Below, in pieces: positions 59,502-64,000 of a stretch of DNA of 64,000 nt. The notes below the pieces were generated by a model that was given only the letters and a program-made list of their open reading frames with translations, did no database searches and was not told where the DNA came from. Both the position numbers and the translations under genes were made by a program. Origin of the DNA: Onchidella celtica (lineage: Eukaryota; Mollusca; Gastropoda; Systellommatophora; Onchidiidae); the NCBI GenBank assembly GCA_963931925.1, contig OZ007570.1, positions 36,400,035 through 36,464,034 on the forward strand. Direction: 5' to 3'. How positions within the stretch are numbered: the first letter of the stretch is position 1; every line of letters begins with the position of its first letter.

Positions 59502-59563
59502 CATTTTCAAAAAAAAAATAAGCTTATCACATCCTGATAAGCTTATTTTTTTTTTTGAAAATG
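59502..59563 (-). repeat. Near-perfect hairpin in PMPCA 3' UTR
   Basis: Arms CATTTTC-A10-TAAGCTTATCA (59502-59529) and its complement with T11 (59535-59563) are separated by a 5-nt loop, CATCC. It begins about 50 nt after the PMPCA stop codon on that gene's strand, so it would fold in the mRNA. It could also be a tiny TIR element. Confidence 0.85.
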
Positions 59564-59614
59564 TAAATACAATCAAATGAATAACTAATCACAACAATGC
59601 AAGATTACTTAAGA

Positions 59615-62600
59615 TTATCGTCGAAACAAAGAAAAGCTCTGTCTACTGGGCATTCGACCATCTTTGTTTAAGATTGCTGCTTCCATGTCCTCATATGCTG
59701 GTAAGCCCGATAAACTCCCATAGGCAGCTACAGACAATTTGCTCTTCAACATTCGATTTGCTACTCTCTGAATGTCTTTCTCTGTTACACTTCCTGTGGA
59801 AGCATGAAGCAATGGTATCAATACACGAACTAAAAACCTTAACATAAAAAGCAAACGGAAAATCACATTCATGATGTCATGGCCGCAGGCTCAGGTCATA
59901 CAGCAACCCGATGTTATATCTCATTATTGCATCTTATTGCCAAATGTTCTCTCTGCATTACCCTCTTTGATACATGGCATTTGGGTCTCTTCATTTACAG
60001 AACATACCAACTCTCCAGACCTTATAAAATGATCTAATAAGCTAAGATAGACCCCACCCCCTCCCCCAACATGTAAAGTTATTAATGTTTCTATTGATAC
60101 AAGAGAATTCACTCCTGAGTTTTGCTTAAATGTGGGGTTCATTTATTTTCCATCTGGTCCACTACTTTTGACTTCAAGTGATGTCAGTATTTATTTACAC
60201 TCACAAAGTTAAAAACTCACATCAGCAGGTATCTCTTTAACAATCATAAAATATGGCACTACGTGTTTAAGCTAAGATGCAAGAAAGATTTCCTTAATCA
60301 TTTCAATATTTCAGTGTAAAAAAATTCAAAGGATCTTAGCAAGTTAAGCGTTGAACTATTATTCTGTGGACTGGAGAAAAAAAAAGTGGGGGGGGGGGGG
60401 GGGGGGAGTTACTGATTAAGAAACCATGTGAAACTTTCATTTTTTATCTGACCATGCCATTTTACCCCCACTGAATTTCTTGCAGCAGATAATAATAATA
60501 ACAATGAAAATACTTGTTCTTGCAAATACAATTTTGTTCCTTGAGACTTTCTCATTAACACCATTATGAATAAGACCCATGCATACCGATTTGATCAAAA
60601 TAAAACTGGGGCGTGCGTCTCTCTGACCCAGCAAGAATCTGACGTCCAATATCTTCAAAGACAACAGGCCGAACTTCCAAGTTCATCATCAACATAGATT
60701 GCAGCTGACGCTTAGCTCGATTGAGTTCATCCTGGAACATATGGGACAAGAAGGTTTTAATGGAAAATCAATTGCCTTGACAGTGGTCTGTGCAAATGTA
60801 GTCAATGGCACAGTCTCATATTAAAAGACAAGCAGAGTAATAAAAATAAATAATAATAACTGCACAAAGGAAAGAACAAAATTGTGGCATAACAGTGGTC
60901 CCCACTTAGCTCAACAGTGAGGCAGGGGCACAAAAATGGAGCGCCAAGTGGATTTCATGGGAAGTAACATCATTCCGCCACTTGATTATATCCCTTGAAG
61001 ATCCCCCTCTACATGTGTGCTTCTCATTGAGTCCAAATAATTTGGTTGAGGTGGCTGGAATGTCGAGCTATCAGTGGTCAAGCTAAGTGGAGAGAACAGG
61101 TTTATATAGTAGATACTCTGATCATTGCAAAGAATTTTCTAACATTTTAGTTGTGCTAGATGACTGGAAATTTCTGCTGCAAACATATTGACGGTACAGC
61201 AATCATCTCTATATTCCATTCTTATTAGAAATCATGGATTTCATTAGTAGTAAAATACTCTTAAATGAAAGTTTTACCTGGTAAACCATGCTGGCTGTGA
61301 ACACAATTTCTCTCAGAATCACCTCAACAAGCTCACGTAACTAGCAAAAGAAAGGAAATAAAGATTTTATGAAAGAATGTTGCAATGTAATATGGCCTAT
61401 TTAAAACCACAAAAAAAGGACTTAAGTATGCTTTCCTCTGTTTTTGAATGTTAGGAAAGCTAGATGCATGAGTTTAATTTAGCTAAAGAAAAGCTTACAT
61501 ATACATACATGTGCTTCCACTCTTATGAGGAATCCAAAAAAGGCGAAAGCTAGTTACATTTATTTGCAAAAGGTTACAATATGCAGCTGCAGTAGCTTAT
61601 CATTGTGAAAAACACAAGGATGCACAGGAAAAAAAATTTGTTCACAACATTCTTTCAAACTGTAATAAATTAACAGCATTTGTTTAACTCAGTACCATCC
61701 AACGCGATGTCAAAACTGAAAGGCGGGATTCCTGCCTAATACATTGTGAAGCCCCGAAGGCTTCTATGTTTGACATAATGTTTCCAAGTGTTCCTGGCAA
61801 CTAGGCTTATCAATGCAGGACATAACACACACACAAAATTTGTGTTTGTAAACACAGCATTTCAAGCACATTTACAAATTATCTGGGAGGTAAGGTATGA
61901 AACAAGGACTCCAAATGATTTTAGTATGAAAATATGAAGAAACAAAAATCAAAATTAAAAAATTCATATCTGAAGTATTCTATTTTTCTAAAAAGTAGAA
62001 AGTTAAAATTAGAGTCAAGCCCATTTACTTAGGCCTATAGGGGTGAATCTGTGGAAGTAAGTTAGGCAGTATTGGGTTAATGCCTTTTTGTCTTACTTTT
62101 GATGGATGAGCACTGGCATGAATACAGAATAGCCCACTGTCTTCATAAGCATGGTTGTAAGCTGTGGCACTTTCTATCCACACAAATCTGTTGATTAAAG
62201 TAGGTACTGACATAACGCCCTTGAAAATGTTCACAGTCCAATCATTTATAAAACTGTCTGAGCTGCTTTAGATAGCAGGTGGTTGATGTGAAATTTTCAT
62301 GAAAGCAATTGATAATGTCACATAATGTATGAGCAGATTGGAAAATCTGCAAGTCAGTATTACATTTCTGGATGTACAGTATACTCGTAGATTTTGAACA
62401 TTTAAAAAAAGATATCTTTTAGCACTAGCACAGCAAGCAACAACCACTGTGAGATTTTTCTTGATGAACATTTCACTTATGTACTGAAACTTTTCACCTC
62501 CACAAAAAACTTCGTAATTTCCAAAGATTTATTCACATGCACTCTACCTGTTTAGCACATTCAGATATAAGCGTGTATACATTCCCTTGCCAGGTCCTCC

Positions 62601-64000
62601 TGCTGAAAACGAGCCCCCGCCTCCTAACATCATGTTCAGCACACAGAATGCAATGAAATCTGGGTCCTTGTGGCCACAGCTTTCCAGTCCGAAGACAATG
62701 TGTGCAAGTTCTGGCATTGGTGTTGGTCCCAAGCTGACATTGGACAAATCCTTTTCAACCTTGTCAAAGAGAAAGTTATAAAATGTCTATTCTGCTCTGT
62801 ACAAAAACATGGTGGTGTTGTAAATCCTTACTGCTAACTTAAATAATACATAGCGCAGCACTGGTGAGGCTATGGATTTAAATATGTCTTGTGATATTAA
62901 CACATGCAAAAATCTTTTCATATTACTGACAATTACTCCCATTATGACTGAAACAAAACTTGGCGGAGCAAACTCCTGGAAACAAGAAAACTGACTCGTG
63001 GTAAAACTTACTACTGTCAATAATGGCAAGAAGTCTTAGTTTTTAATGTCAGAATGCAAATGAAATATTTCAGATCAAAATGAAAGCCAGGGATACTCAT
63101 CACTTTACTACCAAGACACCACTTAAAAGACTGAACTACCGTAACAATCTTAATCTGGAATACAAAATGGCCTTTTCAGAGGGAAAAAAATCAGCAACAA
63201 TAATTATCTTACATCCACCACCCTTTGTTGGGAATTGTGTCTGCTCGAACTCTTTGTGCCTCATTTTATCAAACTAATTCTAATTCAAAATTGCTTGAGT
63301 TTCACAAATATGTTACAGATGATAAAATACTTCTGAATCATTAAAAAATCTGGCAAACTCTGCCAGATGTGGCAAGTAATTTAGAAAAATGAGCTCAGCC
63401 ACTTACAGCTCCCCATCTTTTTTTTTCCTCATTATTTACTGTTTCCATTTTTGTTACAAGCTCCAAATTGTTCAAAGCTTAACTTTTTTCTGTCATTGCC
63501 AACACCACAGCATCAATTTTTAGCATTCCACAGACCATTTTTAGCATTATTGTAATTGTGGTATTGTCTCCATCCACATTTGAACATCTTTCATTCAAAA
63601 TTAGATCCAGAACTATCTTATACCATTCCTGGAATGGGAAATTATTCTTGTCACTTTTTTATTTAATATGTATGCGCACACTTGCTACATCAATTTCCTA
63701 TATATTTCCTGGCCTACTGCCAGCTGATTTTTACCCAGTGATGCCTACCTGGACAATGCCTCCTGTGTACTGGGAGACACATTTAGTCTCTGGCTCTCCC
63801 TCACCCCATACTTCGCCCTCTGATAACCAAACAGGCTTCTTTTCAGCAACAAAATATTTTTTTGCAATTTCCACCAATTTGTCGTGATCCACACCCACAC
63901 CAGCAATGACGGTATTTTTAGGGTGATGTCGCTCTTTCATGAAAGAGTGCAAAATGGGTCTGCTGATGACGTTGATGTTTTCCTCTGGGCAGATGCGAGG
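59615..64000 (-). CDS. PMPCA: Mitochondrial-processing peptidase subunit alpha, C-terminal 313 residues
   Basis: Non-catalytic subunit of the matrix peptidase that removes targeting presequences; it recognises the substrate while the beta subunit carries the zinc site. Minus-strand exons: 64000-63749 (continues beyond the window), 62759-62548, 62187-62097, 61340-61278, 60731-60587, 59793-59615 with the stop. All junctions are GT-AG and phases agree. Visible features are [35 protein letters not shown], and the alpha-specific glycine-rich loop [17 protein letters not shown] that contacts the presequence. [15 protein letters not shown] and [14 protein letters not shown] follow, and the end is FSLFRR. 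These align readily in order with the vertebrate protein. The N-terminal targeting peptide and first half lie outside. Confidence 0.95.
60388..60406 (+). repeat. 19-G homopolymer in a PMPCA intron
   Basis: Uninterrupted G run preceded by an A run. A comparable run of 16 G lies at 22498-22513 in cortactin intron 8. Lengths of such runs are unreliable in assemblies. Confidence 0.9.
60893..61099. mobile_element. Candidate Tigger-like MITE in a PMPCA intron
   Basis: The left end CAGTGGTCCCCACTTAGCTC and the right end, reverse-complemented as CTGTTCTCTCCACTTAGCTT, share CCACTTAGCT and a similar framework. The right arm also holds TGTCGAGCTAT, like the lone end at 56.5 kb. No TA duplication is evident, so the boundaries and class are tentative. 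Confidence 0.4.

Overview
This is animal nuclear DNA: AT-rich, with GT-AG introns and many transposable elements. Three protein-coding genes can be assembled exon by exon. The gene set and the mix of RTE-type LINEs, tRNA-derived SINEs and cut-and-paste elements, together with frequent TACATGTA-like words, suggest a bilaterian invertebrate. A mollusc or other lophotrochozoan seems most likely, but that placement is an inference.

Layout. Positions 1-3230 (-) hold the 5' part of an apparently intact RTE-like LINE that runs off the left edge. Cortactin (+) occupies 6040-32965 as 15 coding exons. It has a probable non-coding first exon ending at 4401, an N-terminal acidic region, 7.5 cortactin repeats, a charged coiled coil, a Glu/Pro minisatellite linker and an SH3 domain. 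Its introns carry a second LINE type (6.6-10.9 kb), a short LINE fragment (12.3 kb), a hAT-like MITE (16.2 kb), a frameshifted pogo/Tigger transposon (17.5-20.1 kb), a MITE with 9-bp target duplications (26.1 kb) and a SINE (32.0 kb). From 33.0 to 42.1 kb lie the cortactin 3' end, intergenic DNA, another MITE (37.65 kb) and a 5'-truncated LINE flanked by a perfect 13-bp target duplication (38.0-40.1 kb).

A TIGAR-like histidine phosphatase (-) spans 42116-57609 as six exons. Its intron 4 contains a nest: a Tigger-like DNA transposon (46874-52551) that encloses a Ty3/gypsy LTR and integrase fragment and a second copy of the edge LINE. An unexplained perfect 50-bp inverted repeat sits inside the nest. 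The C-terminal half of the mitochondrial processing peptidase alpha subunit, PMPCA (-), occupies 59615-64000 and continues beyond the right edge.

The three host genes have unrelated jobs: actin branching and membrane dynamics, sugar-phosphate metabolism, and mitochondrial presequence removal. No operon-like or cluster logic is visible. I did not find a new enzymatic system. The most notable items are the enlarged Cys/Ser-rich insert in the TIGAR-like protein, the rearranged transposon nest in its intron, and small non-autonomous elements whose exact ends and target duplications can be read directly.
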